Assembly: GCF_023074075.1 (NCBI RefSeq)
Contig: NZ_JADPKT010000003.1
Location: forward strand, 418,001-482,000
Source: Bradyrhizobium sp. 138
GTDB taxonomy: Bacteria > Pseudomonadota > Alphaproteobacteria > Rhizobiales > Xanthobacteraceae
DNA: 64,000 nucleotides
Direction of reading: 5' to 3'
Position numbers and translations under genes: made by a program. The notes beneath the pieces are model-generated. The model did not search any database, was not told where the DNA came from, and saw only the letters and a program-made list of their open reading frames with translations. The first letter of the stretch is position 1. Every line of letters starts with the position of its first letter. This document shows, piece by piece, positions 16,847 through 26,326 of the stretch.

Positions 16847-17835
16847 TACGCCGCTCCTTTTGCAAGCATGATGCGATAGGCATCGCGCCAGCGCCGATCC
16901 TCGCGATCAGCCAGGAAGTATATGGTTTCAGGCCCGATAGAAGTGATCTTCGCACACTCACGCCATTTATCGGCGCATCCTTTTCCTGGATACTTGTGTG
17001 GAGCCTCTCGGCTCCACTCGTCGAAATACTCGAACCCAGCATCACCTAGGGCCGCGTATATTCCGCAGCCGATTCGAAACCAATCGAGGTAATCGATATC
17101 AGCTGGAATGACCCGGAGCGCACACCAAATTTTTAGATCGACATCCTCTGCGGACAGCAAGTCCGACGGATCGCTCGATAGACCTAGACCGGCGTCCCGC
17201 ACCCACATTGCGAGTGTGTCGGGAGCCAAAGGAGCTTGTTCAACGTTTGCAAAACAAGACCTACGGGGTTGGCGCTGCTCTCGCTGTTCACAGACGAGAT
17301 CAACGAGCCAAGCTGGGGGCGCCGCGATGGCAGCAGCGTTTGTTATCCATCGTCGTCCCCGCGAGGGGGGTGCAATCACGTTGAAGTTCTCGCCAAGAAC
17401 GTCGATGCCGTTCCCCAAATTCGACGCGCTCGTGCGAACCCGATAACCTGGATGTTTGTAATACCAGTGGCGTCCGCCAGTCGGCGACTCGGCAATTGCA
17501 GTCCACGGCAGCGTCCCCCGATGTCGATCCAGTAGTTCGGCAAGGGACGCGCTCCCATTCTTTCCATTCTTGTTATCGATCTCGATAACGAAAAAGCCAG
17601 ATGTGAAGCCCGTCTCGATTGCAACACCGGCGCTCGGAAACCGGCGAAACATCTGCTCGACCACTTTGAGATCACTTGAAGCCCCCCACCGTCGACCTGT
17701 CACCTTTTCTGAAAGATACGCTGCACGGGAATCCACCCTGACAGGATAGACTGACCAACCTCGGCGGGCGTAGCTCAACGCCGCACGGAGGACTGGTGCT
17801 GGTTCAACCGAATCCGCAGTGCTATACTTGATCAT
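16846..17835 (-). CDS. Bifunctional primase/polymerase (prim-pol) with PriCT-2 domain
   Basis: The protein has 329 residues. Residues about 15-195 form the archaeo-eukaryotic-type prim-pol domain. Motif I is FFVIEIDNKNG (Glu85 and Asp87, where Asp-x-Asp is usual), motif II is SPTGGRH (His123) and motif III is GIDVLGENFNVIAPPS. Residues about 220-329 match the PriCT-2 helical domain, with DYLDWFRIGCGIYAALGD and FDEWSREAPHKY. It would prime DNA synthesis for the ATPase encoded directly downstream. Replacement of the first acidic residue by Glu is conservative and activity is likely retained. The origin may lie in the repeat region at 18.5 kb. Confidence 0.88.
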   Translation of the reverse strand: MIKYSTADSVEPAPVLRAALSYARRGWSVYPVRVDSRAAYLSEKVTGRRWGASSDLKVVEQMFRRFPSAGVAIETGFTSGFFVIEIDNKNGKNGSASLAELLDRHRGTLPWTAIAESPTGGRHWYYKHPGYRVRTSASNLGNGIDVLGENFNVIAPPSRGRRWITNAAAIAAPPAWLVDLVCEQREQRQPRRSCFANVEQAPLAPDTLAMWVRDAGLGLSSDPSDLLSAEDVDLKIWCALRVIPADIDYLDWFRIGCGIYAALGDAGFEYFDEWSREAPHKYPGKGCADKWRECAKITSIGPETIYFLADREDRRWRDAYRIMLAKGAA

Positions 17836-17906
17836 GGCTTGTTCCTCTAACGAACAGGCAGGTTGTTGACCCGCTCGGACAGTTGGCGCTGTCTGAGCGG
17901 GTTTGG

Positions 17907-18185
17907 TTATGAGCGTGGGCGGGTGTTGATGTATTCCGCAACCTCGTCTTCAAAGAACGCTATGCGCCGAGGACTGATGCGAATGGGTCGCGGAAAGTCC
18001 GCTATTGTGCGCTTCCACCGGTAAAGAGTGACAGGATGACAGCCAACGCGGCGCGCGCACTCACGCGGGCCGATGAGCGCTCGCCCTTTGCTGACCGCAG
18101 AATTGGGAAATTCTGTCGGCATGGGCGTCGCTTCAGAGGCTGGTGAAAGACGACGGCTTGCAAAGCTACTAGACGATTTCGGCAT
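17907..18185 (-). CDS. AlpA-family DNA-binding regulator
   Basis: The protein has 92 residues. After a Ser/Pro-rich start, residues about 37-88 form the AlpA/MerR-like fold: LIGPRECARRVGCHPVTLYRW as HTH, FPRPIRISPRRIAFFEDEV as wing, and a closing helix. It is the first gene of the minus-strand set followed by the primase and ATPase, 72 bp before the primase start. In P4-like elements and phage satellites an AlpA protein switches on int or replication genes; a similar job is likely here. Confidence 0.85.
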   Translation of the reverse strand: MPKSSSSFASRRLSPASEATPMPTEFPNSAVSKGRALIGPRECARRVGCHPVTLYRWKRTIADFPRPIRISPRRIAFFEDEVAEYINTRPRS

Positions 18186-18807
18186 TCTGCGTTCTCCAGT
18201 TTAGGAGAACCAGAGCGGCCACGACTCAAGCGCAAAAGATCTGCAGGATTTGGTTTCGGCGCGCGCTCAAGATGCAGAACCGCAATGGTTCTCGGGTTCT
18301 TGAGCGCCCAGCGGTTGACTCACCGTAGTGGAACAAGCCGCCTTATTCGGACCGATCTAGCATGACACGTGCGGGGCGCGACGCTTAGCTTGCCTAAAGT
18401 TTGCCAGCGCTGCTGGTTGCACGCAAGGGCTAATTTACATTTGCTAGCGGCCGCCTCAACCACCGTAATGGTTGCTGCGGTTGCTTTAATGCCAGCAACC
18501 GGGAATGAGTGTGGTCTTGCAGCAAATGGACGCCAATGGGCAGGCGGCCATATCGGCAATCGCAGCAACCGCTCTACCAGGCGCAATCCAAGCAACCGAA
18601 GCAACTGGCGCAACCGGTTACTCGCGACAACCCGTGCAAACCAAGCAAATCCCGCAACCGGACTTGTCCCTTTTACGGCTCCAAAGCTTTTTGGTCACAG
18701 CAACCGCAATTCACCCGCCCTTGCTGTATAATAGCGGCCTTATAGCGGCCAATTGCCTTACGTCGGAGCGCCGTTAGTGTAAGCAACCTACATAGGTTAT
18801 TCTTTGA
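18186..18807. other. Non-coding region between replication genes and DUF5681 gene
   Basis: Apart from the repeat array there is a TATAAT box at 18727-18732 and two direct copies of TAGCGGCC shortly after it, 75 bases before the next gene. No gene is supported; plus-strand frames here (for example 18505-18777) have repeat-driven composition. Confidence 0.45.
18478..18706. repeat. Iteron-like array with 9-bp periodicity (candidate origin)
   Basis: Six direct GCAACCG copies (18495, 18565, 18592, 18610, 18654, 18700) and one inverted CGGTTGC (18478) occur together with degenerate GCAATCG, GCAATCC, GCAACTG, GCAAACC and GCAAATC units. Runs at 18583/18592/18601/18610 and 18636/18645/18654 are spaced exactly 9 bases. 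The array lies between the AlpA-primase-ATPase operon and the next gene. Repeats of this kind beside replication genes often bind an initiator. Because 9 is a multiple of 3, a coding tripeptide repeat was considered, but no convincing gene covers it. Confidence 0.5.
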
Positions 18808-19194
18808 ATGCCCGGTTCAGGCAATTCTTCACTTGCTCGTTCAACGTCTTTCAAGAAAGGTACGCGAAAGCCAACAAATAGTGGTCGGACGAAGGGCGCA
18901 CGCAACAAGACAACCCTAATCCTGAAGGAGGCTGCCCTCCTCGCAGCTGAAGCCTGTGGTGAGGACGGCAAGGGAACGAACGGTCTGGTTGGATTCCTAA
19001 CCAGTCTCGCACAACAACAACCTGCGGTGTTCGGGCGGCTGCTCGAAAGGATTTTGCCGATGCAGTTCCGCAATAAAGCGGAAACGACAGGTGTACTTTC
19101 CGCGGATGAAGCTGCCCAACGACTAAGAGAACGCGGTCTGCCGGTGCCCTCGCCTTTTCACAAGCCAGATTTTGCTCGGAGGCAGGTTAGCTAA
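18808..19194 (+). CDS. DUF5681-like small protein
   Basis: The protein has 128 residues. The N-terminal basic stretch SFKKGTRKPTNSGRTKGARN resembles the FxxGxSGNPxGRPKG signature of DUF5681, found in short phage, plasmid and island proteins and at the start of some small-terminase-like proteins. It is followed by a helical part (GFLTSLAQQQPAVFGRLLERILPMQ) and a polar tail. It probably binds nucleic acid. Its presence next to primase, AlpA and integrase genes fits a phage- or satellite-derived core. Confidence 0.65.
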   Translation: MPGSGNSSLARSTSFKKGTRKPTNSGRTKGARNKTTLILKEAALLAAEACGEDGKGTNGLVGFLTSLAQQQPAVFGRLLERILPMQFRNKAETTGVLSADEAAQRLRERGLPVPSPFHKPDFARRQVS

Positions 19195-19214
19195 GTGCCG
19201 CATCAGTGCCGCGC

Positions 19215-19669
19215 TTATATCAACGATAGGCCTTGTCCGTCTCGCGACAGGGTTATTGCTCCGAGGACAATCGCCAGCGCGCCGAGTAACAAGCGCCTGT
19301 CGACGTTTGTGAAAGACAAGCCACGCAATGCCCATCGTTGCGGTGCTCTCGAGATTCAGCATCAACGATCCGGATGCGGCCGGGGTCCTGCCGAGTGCGA
19401 GCATCAATAGCAGCGGACGGAGGATACCTCCGAAGATGACAAAAGCCCCAAGTTAAGGCACGTCGTGGCGTCTTGGGGAGCCTCAGGTGCGGAGAGCCCA
19501 ATGGCCGACCGCGCAAAAGTGCACGCCGGCCAGGCCCAGGCCGGCACGAAGATAGGCTGATGCTGGCGAGCAACAACTTTGAAACACGCGCGGCAATACC
19601 AAGCTGGACGGCCGACCCGAGGGCCAATGGGATCCCCGGCAATTGAACCGCTGATGTTGAGCTGCACGG
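19215..19669 (-). pseudogene. EamA/DMT-family transporter remnant
   Basis: Reading the minus strand across frames recovers the C-terminal half of an EamA transporter: first a segment around ALGSAVQLGIAA, then FVIFGGILRPLLLMLALG, MLNLESTATMGIAWLVFHKR and, in another frame, LLLGALAIVLGAITLSRDG before a stop at 19215. At least two frameshifts separate these pieces, and the N-terminal half is missing because the next gene starts at once. It is therefore a decayed membrane transporter and not a working gene. It may once have belonged to the adjoining metal cluster. Confidence 0.75.
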
Positions 19670-19693
19670 GCTTGGCCCTTCAGAATAACCGCT

Positions 19694-20065
19694 CTATTGC
19701 GCAGTGTATCTGGCCGTCAGGGAATGGCCATGCAGACTGGCGGAAAAGACAACGACCGCTTTTGGCGTGAGCTCGGCCTGAAGTTTCCCCGTCATCATGT
19801 TTGGGCTGGCCGGAGAGAGCGGAACTGTGACCGTCTTGCCGCTGTCCTGGATCGTTGCGCGGCCATGCATCTCCTTTGTGGACAGCGGCGATCCGTCGTC
19901 GTCTCCCACGTAGAAGAAGATATCCAGCCCTTTCCGAACGAACTCGATCGGATGGCCTTGGGACTTGACCACCGGGCCGCCGTTGCTGCCCTTGGTCTGC
20001 GCTGCAGCAAGTTGAGGCATGGCCGCGATCAAGGTGATCATGGCCGAAAAGAGGTACTTTCGCAT
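19694..20065 (-). CDS. Exported protein linked to RND metal efflux genes
   Basis: The protein has 123 residues with a clean signal peptide (MRKYLFSAMITLIAAMPQLAAAQ, cleavage expected after residue 22). The mature domain is about 100 residues, beta-rich, with HGRATIQDSGKTVTVPL and a His-containing SLHGHSLTARY end. It is the last gene of a three-gene minus-strand set with the RND pump and adaptor, 30 bp after the pump gene. Small periplasmic proteins in this position often bind or sense the exported metal. No precise family is assigned. Confidence 0.8.
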   Translation of the reverse strand: MRKYLFSAMITLIAAMPQLAAAQTKGSNGGPVVKSQGHPIEFVRKGLDIFFYVGDDDGSPLSTKEMHGRATIQDSGKTVTVPLSPASPNMMTGKLQAELTPKAVVVFSASLHGHSLTARYTAQ

Positions 20066-20095
20066 TCTTGGTCTCCTTTGGTGGGTGATACGGAA

Positions 20096-23000
20096 TCAGT
20101 AGGCTTCCGCATGGGTGAGAGTTGCGGCGTGCTCGGACACAAGGCGGTCCAGCGGTCTTTTGCCGAGCATCGAAAACAGGATGGGGGTCACGAGTGCATC
20201 GAGGATCGTGGTGCTCAGCAGACCGCCAAAGATCGTGACCGCTACCGGGTGCAGAATTTCGCGGCCTGGCTCGTCCGCGCCGATCAGAAGCGGAGTCAGC
20301 GCAAGTCCCGCACAAAGTGCCGTCATCAAAACGGGGCTGAGGCGTTCCATGCTGCCACGGAGGATCAGGCCGGTCCCGAAAAGCTCCCCTTCGTGGATGG
20401 CCAGGTTGATATAGTGGGAAATCTTCAGGATGCCGTTACGCGCTGAGATGCCTGCCAGCGTAATGAAGCCGATCATCGAGGCGACCGACAGCGGTTGACC
20501 GGCGATCTTCAGACCAGCCACGCTGCCGATCAGGGCCATTGGAATCCCGCCCATTACGATGAGCGCCAGGGCAATCGATCGATACCGGCTGTAGAGCACG
20601 GTGAAGATCATCGCGAGTGATGCAAGCGACAGGGTGCCGATACGCCAGTAAGCCTCTTGCTGCGCCTGGAATGCGCCCTCGAGGTTCGTAGTGTAGCCCT
20701 GCGCTAAATCGAGCTGCGAAACGGTTCTTTGAATGTCGGCGGCAATGTCGGCAATATCGCGGCGGCCGTCACCGTTGCCGTAAACAACGATTCTGCGCTG
20801 GGTTCCCTCGCGTTGAATCTGATTTGGACCATCCGTCTCGATAATTTCGGCCAGCGCGCTCAGTGGCACGAATTCAAGGCCGGTCGGGATCAGGAGGTTC
20901 TGCAGTCCCGTCGTCGAACGATCCTGCTCTGAAAGGCGCATCACGACGTCGAAGCGGCGATTGCCGTCCACGATCTGGGAGACCTTTCGGCCATTCGATA
21001 GCGTATCGAGCGCCTGCGTGATGGCGGCCGGCGTCAAACCATGAAGGGCGGCGCGGGCGTAATCGACCTGGACCCGCACCTGGGGAATGAGCACCTGCTT
21101 CTCGACCTGAAGATCGACCAGCCCCGGAATCGTCGAGAGGCGCTGGCGCGAGGTTTCGGCCAGCCGGCGCAATATCTCGATGTCCTGCCCGTAAATTTTA
21201 AGCACGATCTGGGCGCGGATACCCGATTGCAGGTGATCGAGCCGGTGACTGATAGGCTGCCCAATGGCAACAGACGCGGGCAATCCCGACACAGCTTCGC
21301 GGATGCCGGCGTAAATGTCTGCCTTGTCGCGCTTCGACCGAACCAGATCGACATCGATTTCGCTGTAATGGACGCCTTCGGCGTGTTCATCAAGCTCCGC
21401 GCGGCCGGTGCGGCGGCCGACGGATTTGACTTCCGGCACCTTTGCAATCAGTTGCTCCGCCAGCAGCCCGAGCCGGTGCGATTCCGCGAGCGAAATGCCG
21501 GGATTGTATTGCAGCGACAGAACAAGCGTCCCTTCGTTGAAGGGCGGTAGAAAACTGCGTGGCATGAGGCTCGCTGCGTAGAAGGCCATCACGACCGCTA
21601 CCGCGACTGAGCCGAGCACAAGTCCGCGCTGCTCGAATGCCCAGCCAAGCAGACGTCGGTACGCCTGCTTCAATCCTCGCACGACGGCACTTTCGCGGTC
21701 GCCTGAATGAGCTCGCCCGGAAAGCAGATAGTAGGACAAGACGGGCGTTACCGTTACCGACGTCAGCAACGAAGCGAGTATCGACACCACATAGGCAATG
21801 CCGAGTGGCGTGAACAGCCGGCCTTCGATTCCTGGAAGCGCGAATAGTGGGACGAATACGAGGACGATGATCATCGTCGCATAGACGATGCCGGAGCGGA
21901 CTTCCTGGCTCGCTTGGGCGATCACTTCAAGAACGGGCCGCGGCGCGGCCGAGGCGGCATTCTCCCGCAGGCGCCGCAGAATGTTCTCGACGTCCACCAC
22001 GGCATCGTCGACCAGCTCGCCAATGGCGATGGCGAGGCCACCGAGCGTCATCGTGTTGATCGTGAACCCGAAGGCGCGGAACACCAGCGCGGTAACGAGG
22101 ATGGACAGTGGAATGGCTGTGAGCGAAACGAACGCCGCCCGTCCATTCATCAGAAAAATGAAGAGAACCACCGCAACAACGATCGCCGCCTCGACCAGGA
22201 CCCGCTGGACATTGTGGATCGACGTCTCGATGAAGGTGGCTTGGCGGAATTGAACGTTGGTGACGCTGATCCCCGACCGCATGGTGCGCTGCAAGTCCGC
22301 GAGCGTCGTCTCGATATTCCGGGTCAAGGCGACCGTGTCCGCCGCCGGTTGCTTCATCACGCTGACGATGACTGCCGGCTTCCCGTTATAGCCGGCGTCA
22401 CCGCGCTTGGTGCGCGCGGCAAAGTCCACCTGCGCGACCTGCTTGAGCAGGATTGGCTGCTTGTCCTGTATCGCAACGACGGTGTTGCCGAGGTCCGCGA
22501 TCTGCTTGGTGAGGCCGACATTGCGGATCAGATATTCGCGGCCGTGCTGGTCCACGAACCCGCCGCCGCTATTGGTGCCGAATTTGGCCACCGCCTGCTC
22601 GATCTGGTCATGGGTGATGCCGAGGGCCTGCATGGTCGCGATGTTCGGGGTGACCCGATACTGTCGAACTTCTCCACCGATCGGAATCACCTGGGCCACT
22701 CCCGGAATGGCGAGCAATTGCGGGCGGACGACGAAGTCCGCGATCTCGCGAACTTCCATGGGGGAAGCTCTGCCGTCGCTGGTCAGCGCGATCAGCATGA
22801 TTTCGCCCATGATCGACGTCACCGGCCCCATCTGCGGATTGACGGCGGAGGGCAGTTGCTCGCGTATCAGCGCCAGCCGTTCTGAAACGAACTGTCGGGC
22901 GCGGTAGACGTCCACACCCCAGTCGAACTCGACATAGACGATTGAGAGTCCGACACCCGAGACCGAGCGGACCCGTATGACCCCGGGCATACCGTTCATC

Positions 23001-23215
23001 GACGTCTCGATCGGGAACGTCACAAGCTGTTCGACCTCCTGAGGAGCCAGTCCTTCGGCCTCGGTCAGAATGTTGACGGTCGGACGGTTGATGTCGGGCA
23101 GGACGTCGACGGAAATGCTCGGCAGGACAAACAGGCCATAACCAACAAGCACGGCAGCGGCCGCCAGCACGAACAGGCGATTTCGCAGGCTCGCCGTGAC
23201 GATGAGCTTGAACAT
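20096..23215 (-). CDS. Heavy-metal efflux RND permease (CzcA/CusA family)
   Basis: The protein has 1039 residues, the usual size of HME-RND pumps. It has an N-terminal membrane helix, two large periplasmic loops and twelve membrane helices. The TM4 segment [20 protein letters not shown] carries the acidic proton-relay residues characteristic of CzcA/CusA proteins. The opening [20 protein letters not shown] and the QVTFP-like [15 protein letters not shown] are also typical. It would drive metal cations (Co/Zn/Cd or Cu/Ag; not decidable) from the periplasm outward using the proton gradient. The adaptor is encoded 9 bp upstream. No outer-membrane factor gene is in the cluster. Confidence 0.93.
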   Translation of the reverse strand: MFKLIVTASLRNRLFVLAAAAVLVGYGLFVLPSISVDVLPDINRPTVNILTEAEGLAPQEVEQLVTFPIETSMNGMPGVIRVRSVSGVGLSIVYVEFDWGVDVYRARQFVSERLALIREQLPSAVNPQMGPVTSIMGEIMLIALTSDGRASPMEVREIADFVVRPQLLAIPGVAQVIPIGGEVRQYRVTPNIATMQALGITHDQIEQAVAKFGTNSGGGFVDQHGREYLIRNVGLTKQIADLGNTVVAIQDKQPILLKQVAQVDFAARTKRGDAGYNGKPAVIVSVMKQPAADTVALTRNIETTLADLQRTMRSGISVTNVQFRQATFIETSIHNVQRVLVEAAIVVAVVLFIFLMNGRAAFVSLTAIPLSILVTALVFRAFGFTINTMTLGGLAIAIGELVDDAVVDVENILRRLRENAASAAPRPVLEVIAQASQEVRSGIVYATMIIVLVFVPLFALPGIEGRLFTPLGIAYVVSILASLLTSVTVTPVLSYYLLSGRAHSGDRESAVVRGLKQAYRRLLGWAFEQRGLVLGSVAVAVVMAFYAASLMPRSFLPPFNEGTLVLSLQYNPGISLAESHRLGLLAEQLIAKVPEVKSVGRRTGRAELDEHAEGVHYSEIDVDLVRSKRDKADIYAGIREAVSGLPASVAIGQPISHRLDHLQSGIRAQIVLKIYGQDIEILRRLAETSRQRLSTIPGLVDLQVEKQVLIPQVRVQVDYARAALHGLTPAAITQALDTLSNGRKVSQIVDGNRRFDVVMRLSEQDRSTTGLQNLLIPTGLEFVPLSALAEIIETDGPNQIQREGTQRRIVVYGNGDGRRDIADIAADIQRTVSQLDLAQGYTTNLEGAFQAQQEAYWRIGTLSLASLAMIFTVLYSRYRSIALALIVMGGIPMALIGSVAGLKIAGQPLSVASMIGFITLAGISARNGILKISHYINLAIHEGELFGTGLILRGSMERLSPVLMTALCAGLALTPLLIGADEPGREILHPVAVTIFGGLLSTTILDALVTPILFSMLGKRPLDRLVSEHAATLTHAEAY

Positions 23216-23224
23216 GCGCGGCTC

Positions 23225-24916
23225 CTACCGGATCTGGTTGATGAGGTCGGTGCCGCGGACGACAACCCGCTCACCTCCGCTGAGGCCAGATGCAATCATC
23301 ACGCGTGCTGCGTCCACCGGAACGACCCGTACCGGGTGTGGCTCGAAGCGCTCGGTGGCCGTGTGCAGCCAGACAATATTCTCCCCGTTGCTGCTTCGCG
23401 CGACAGCGTCGCGTGGAAAGATCAGGCCGGAGACGGACGCGCCGCTCTGAAGCATCACGTTCAAGGGCTGGCCGATGTTGAGGCCTGCCGGCGGCTCCGG
23501 GATGGCAAACTGAACGACGGACGCATGCTGCCGCAATGCGCGGCTCGTTCCGACATGGGACAGCGCAATCGTTTGTCCGTTAGGCGCGATCGCCGTCGCC
23601 GCTTCAGGAGCCTGCAGCCCGATGTCCTCATAGGCCAGCGCTTCAGCCCACAGGCTCCCGGGGTCGGCGATCTGGAAGAGAACGTCCTGCGGCTGAATCA
23701 CCTGCCCTGGCACGACCTTGGCCGCGGTGATGATGCCATCGGTGGATGCGCGCAACTCCTCAAAGCCGGTGCGGGAATTGCGAACGGTTTCGCGGCGCGC
23801 CCGCAGCCCTTCCAATTCGCTTTCAAGGTCGTTGACCTGCCCTTGTGGCACCGCGCCGCGCTCGGCCAATGGCCGCAGCCGGCGGAGCTTGTTCTCGGTG
23901 ACCGCCATCAACTGTTCGATCTCGCCAACCTTTTCGAGAATCGTCGTGCGGTCGGCGACCGGCAAATGCGGCTCGATCTGGATGAGAACGTCGCCTTTCG
24001 CGACTGTTTGGCCGATGCGCGGTATCGCGCCGCCATTGGGAATGACGCGGCCGCCGTAGATGCTTTGCACGATGCTGCTGCGGTTTGGATCGGCGATGAC
24101 GCGGCCGATCAGGTTGACGGCGGGGCGGATCGTCTGCGGTTCGGCCACAGCGGTGCGTACATCAAGCAACCGCTGGGTCGGTTTGGCGGCGAAGGCGGTG
24201 CCGTCCTGCAGACGCCTCGGCGCATCGCTCAGCGCCGGTGCTTCGGGTGGACCAGCGGAGTTCGCACCGGTCTGGCTTTCGCCAAACGACGTCGCGGCGA
24301 GAACAACGAATATGGTCGACGCCACTGCCGAGACTATTGCCGCAAGTCTGCGGCCCGACCGTAGTGAATAGCCCAAAAGCAGACCGAAGCCGGCAGCAGC
24401 AACGGCAAACGCTGCCACGAGACGACCGGAGGAAAGCCAGCCACGCTCATGCGCTTGAGCCGGACTGGCCGGCTGCGGCGCAGCCAGTGAATCCACCAGG
24501 AGATCGTCGCCCTTTTGGGCTGACACCGAGAAGATGACTTCCACCGATTCGGCTGGCTGCCCAGGCATGGCAAATGTGTAGAGTCCGCTTCCTGCCTTCG
24601 AGGCCTCGACGGCGGCGGAATCGCCGACCGTCACCTGCAAGGTCGCATCCGAGACCGGCTCGTTGGTGACGGCATCGTCAAGATAGATCGAAAGCTGGTT
24701 GTCCCGGAGGATCCCGACGATCTCGTAAAGCTCGGATCGCGCCGCAACCCTCGGATATGCCGATGACACCACCGGCGCTTTGTTGACCTCTCCGTGGTCG
24801 TGCCCCTCATGCGCGCTGGAGCCGGCCCACCCAAAGATCAAACTCGCCAGGCACGCAAGAACCGCCAGCCCAAGCCGCGCGAGCCGCCCTTTCGGACAGC
24901 ATAGTATCGTCAACAT
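23225..24916 (-). CDS. RND efflux periplasmic adaptor subunit (CzcB/CusB type)
   Basis: The protein has 563 residues. It has a signal or anchor segment at 12-33, then the His-rich EGHDHGEVNK near 37-46, an extra N-terminal beta domain, and a second hydrophobic helix near 170-190. The standard adaptor body follows: barrel and lipoyl halves around VAKGDVLIQIEP and IITAAKVVPGQVIQ, with a helical hairpin between. It joins the inner-membrane pump to an outer-membrane channel. The N-terminal extension with His residues is typical of heavy-metal adaptors. It lies directly upstream of the pump in the same operon. Confidence 0.9.
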   Translation of the reverse strand: MLTILCCPKGRLARLGLAVLACLASLIFGWAGSSAHEGHDHGEVNKAPVVSSAYPRVAARSELYEIVGILRDNQLSIYLDDAVTNEPVSDATLQVTVGDSAAVEASKAGSGLYTFAMPGQPAESVEVIFSVSAQKGDDLLVDSLAAPQPASPAQAHERGWLSSGRLVAAFAVAAAGFGLLLGYSLRSGRRLAAIVSAVASTIFVVLAATSFGESQTGANSAGPPEAPALSDAPRRLQDGTAFAAKPTQRLLDVRTAVAEPQTIRPAVNLIGRVIADPNRSSIVQSIYGGRVIPNGGAIPRIGQTVAKGDVLIQIEPHLPVADRTTILEKVGEIEQLMAVTENKLRRLRPLAERGAVPQGQVNDLESELEGLRARRETVRNSRTGFEELRASTDGIITAAKVVPGQVIQPQDVLFQIADPGSLWAEALAYEDIGLQAPEAATAIAPNGQTIALSHVGTSRALRQHASVVQFAIPEPPAGLNIGQPLNVMLQSGASVSGLIFPRDAVARSSNGENIVWLHTATERFEPHPVRVVPVDAARVMIASGLSGGERVVVRGTDLINQIR

Positions 24917-24967
24917 GGAAAATCCCTTCAGACATGCGAAACGGCGGCGGCCGGAGGGCCGCCCGAA

Positions 24968-25408
24968 TTACGCGATGCTGAGGGTACTCGGTGGTCGGAT
25001 CAGACCTTTGGGTCTGACGCCATTGATCGGCTGCACGGCAGGCGATTCGACGAGACCAAGCAACTCGAACGGGCTGTGCAGAGCGGGCGGCTCAGGTGAT
25101 GCGATGGAGGTGCCGAACAAGTTCCAGCTCAGGCTCGGACCACCATCGTCATCGTGGTCAGCACCGTCGTGAACATGGCCTTCCGAATTGTCTCCGCCAT
25201 GCGAATGGACATGACCCGCCAGCTGATCGTGAAAATGCACGGAGCCGCTCAAGGACACGGCCGGCTCAGGTATGGCGCCGAAAACAGCTTCCGCCTGAGA
25301 GACCGAAATCAAGGTGCCCTGAAGCACAAACGCCGATATCGCCAGGAACATGATTGCTCTGGCGATATGGCGAAGGCGTTGAAGACGATCGTGCGACACG
25401 GGCCGCAT
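24968..25408 (-). CDS. His-rich exported protein (probable metal binding)
   Basis: The protein has 146 residues. A membrane or signal segment (IMFLAISAFVLQGTLISVSQA) is followed by a His/Asp cluster, HVHSHGGDNSEGHVHDG and DHDDDGG, near residues 65-95 that could bind several divalent cations. The rest is low in secondary-structure signal. It sits 51 bp upstream of the adaptor gene and is probably the first gene of the efflux operon. It could be a periplasmic metal sponge or sensor; no family is firmly recognised. Confidence 0.75.
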   Translation of the reverse strand: MRPVSHDRLQRLRHIARAIMFLAISAFVLQGTLISVSQAEAVFGAIPEPAVSLSGSVHFHDQLAGHVHSHGGDNSEGHVHDGADHDDDGGPSLSWNLFGTSIASPEPPALHSPFELLGLVESPAVQPINGVRPKGLIRPPSTLSIA

Positions 25409-25519
25409 TTAAGAGATTTTGGTAGGTTTTTCAAGGAGACGACAGCGCGTCCGTGACTTGGACGTGCCGCGGCACCACGGGCGCATACTAGAACTCCCAT
25501 CGAAGGCACAGAGCAGCAT

Positions 25520-26326
25520 TCAGCCCGACCCATCGGCAGATATTCGATCGAGGCGAAGCCGATGCCGATGGTCGGTTAGCAGGTGTGCGCTCCCCAGGAC
25601 TGCAGCCAGCGTTCCCAACCCGGTCCCGCCCGCGATTAGAAACATGATCAACAGCTGATACTTTACCGCATCAACCGGCTCGACGCCCGCGAGAATCTGT
25701 CCGGTCATCATCCCAGGCAAGGAAACGAGGCCGATGGCAGCCATGCTGTTCATGATGGGCATGAAGCCGCTTCGCAACGCGTCGCGTATGATCGGCAGAA
25801 GGGCTTGGTGTCGGGTGCCGCCTAGCGCAAGACAGGCTTCCACGGCGGCTCGTTCACGCACTAGGCTGTTTGTGAGCACGTCCAGGCCGAGGCTTATGCC
25901 GGTCATGGTGTTGCCCAGCATCATGCCAAGCAAAGGCAGCGCATAGCGCGGATGGTACCAAGGATCGGGGCGTAGCTCGGTCAGGAGCGCGAACATCGTG
26001 ACGGTACCGGCGGCGAGTAGCGTGCATGTGGCTCCCAGGCCGTATTTCCAAACACCCGTAAGACGCCGCTTCTGCCGCGCGACGATTTCCCGCGAGGCGA
26101 AGAGAACCATGATGAACGCGGCGAGTGCGGTCCAAATCGGCGAGACCGCGGCAAACAGGAACGTCAGCACGTATCCGACGAGGAGGAGCTGTACCACCAT
26201 GCGCACGGTCGCGATGGCCAGTTGCTTCTCGAGCTTGAGGCGGAGAACAAGCGACAGGACGCCGTCCATGACGACGAGGAGCGCGGGTAGGATCAGATCG
26301 CCGTAGGAAAGCTGGATGTAGGTCAC
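25520..26326 (-). CDS. fetB: FetB-like ABC exporter permease
   Basis: The protein has 268 residues with about seven membrane helices and the UPF0014/FetB hallmark region around MMLGNTMTGISLGLDVL and EACLALGGTRHQAL. Family members pair with a small ATPase and are reported to export iron or help in oxidative stress. Its start overlaps the stop of the ATPase gene (ATGA), so the pair is co-translated. Being next to an RND metal pump, a role in metal export is plausible; the cation is not known. Confidence 0.88.
   Translation of the reverse strand: MTYIQLSYGDLILPALLVVMDGVLSLVLRLKLEKQLAIATVRMVVQLLLVGYVLTFLFAAVSPIWTALAAFIMVLFASREIVARQKRRLTGVWKYGLGATCTLLAAGTVTMFALLTELRPDPWYHPRYALPLLGMMLGNTMTGISLGLDVLTNSLVRERAAVEACLALGGTRHQALLPIIRDALRSGFMPIMNSMAAIGLVSLPGMMTGQILAGVEPVDAVKYQLLIMFLIAGGTGLGTLAAVLGSAHLLTDHRHRLRLDRISADGSG

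Noticed and set aside
18478..18706. CRISPR array
   Set aside because: The repeats are 7-9 bp, degenerate and without unique spacers of constant length; no cas genes are present.
18369..18777. Plus-strand frames with Asn-Arg-Ser or Ala-Thr-Gly tripeptide repeats
   Set aside because: The repeats come from the 9-bp DNA array in every frame; the products lack a credible start or fold, so the DNA repeat is the simpler reading.
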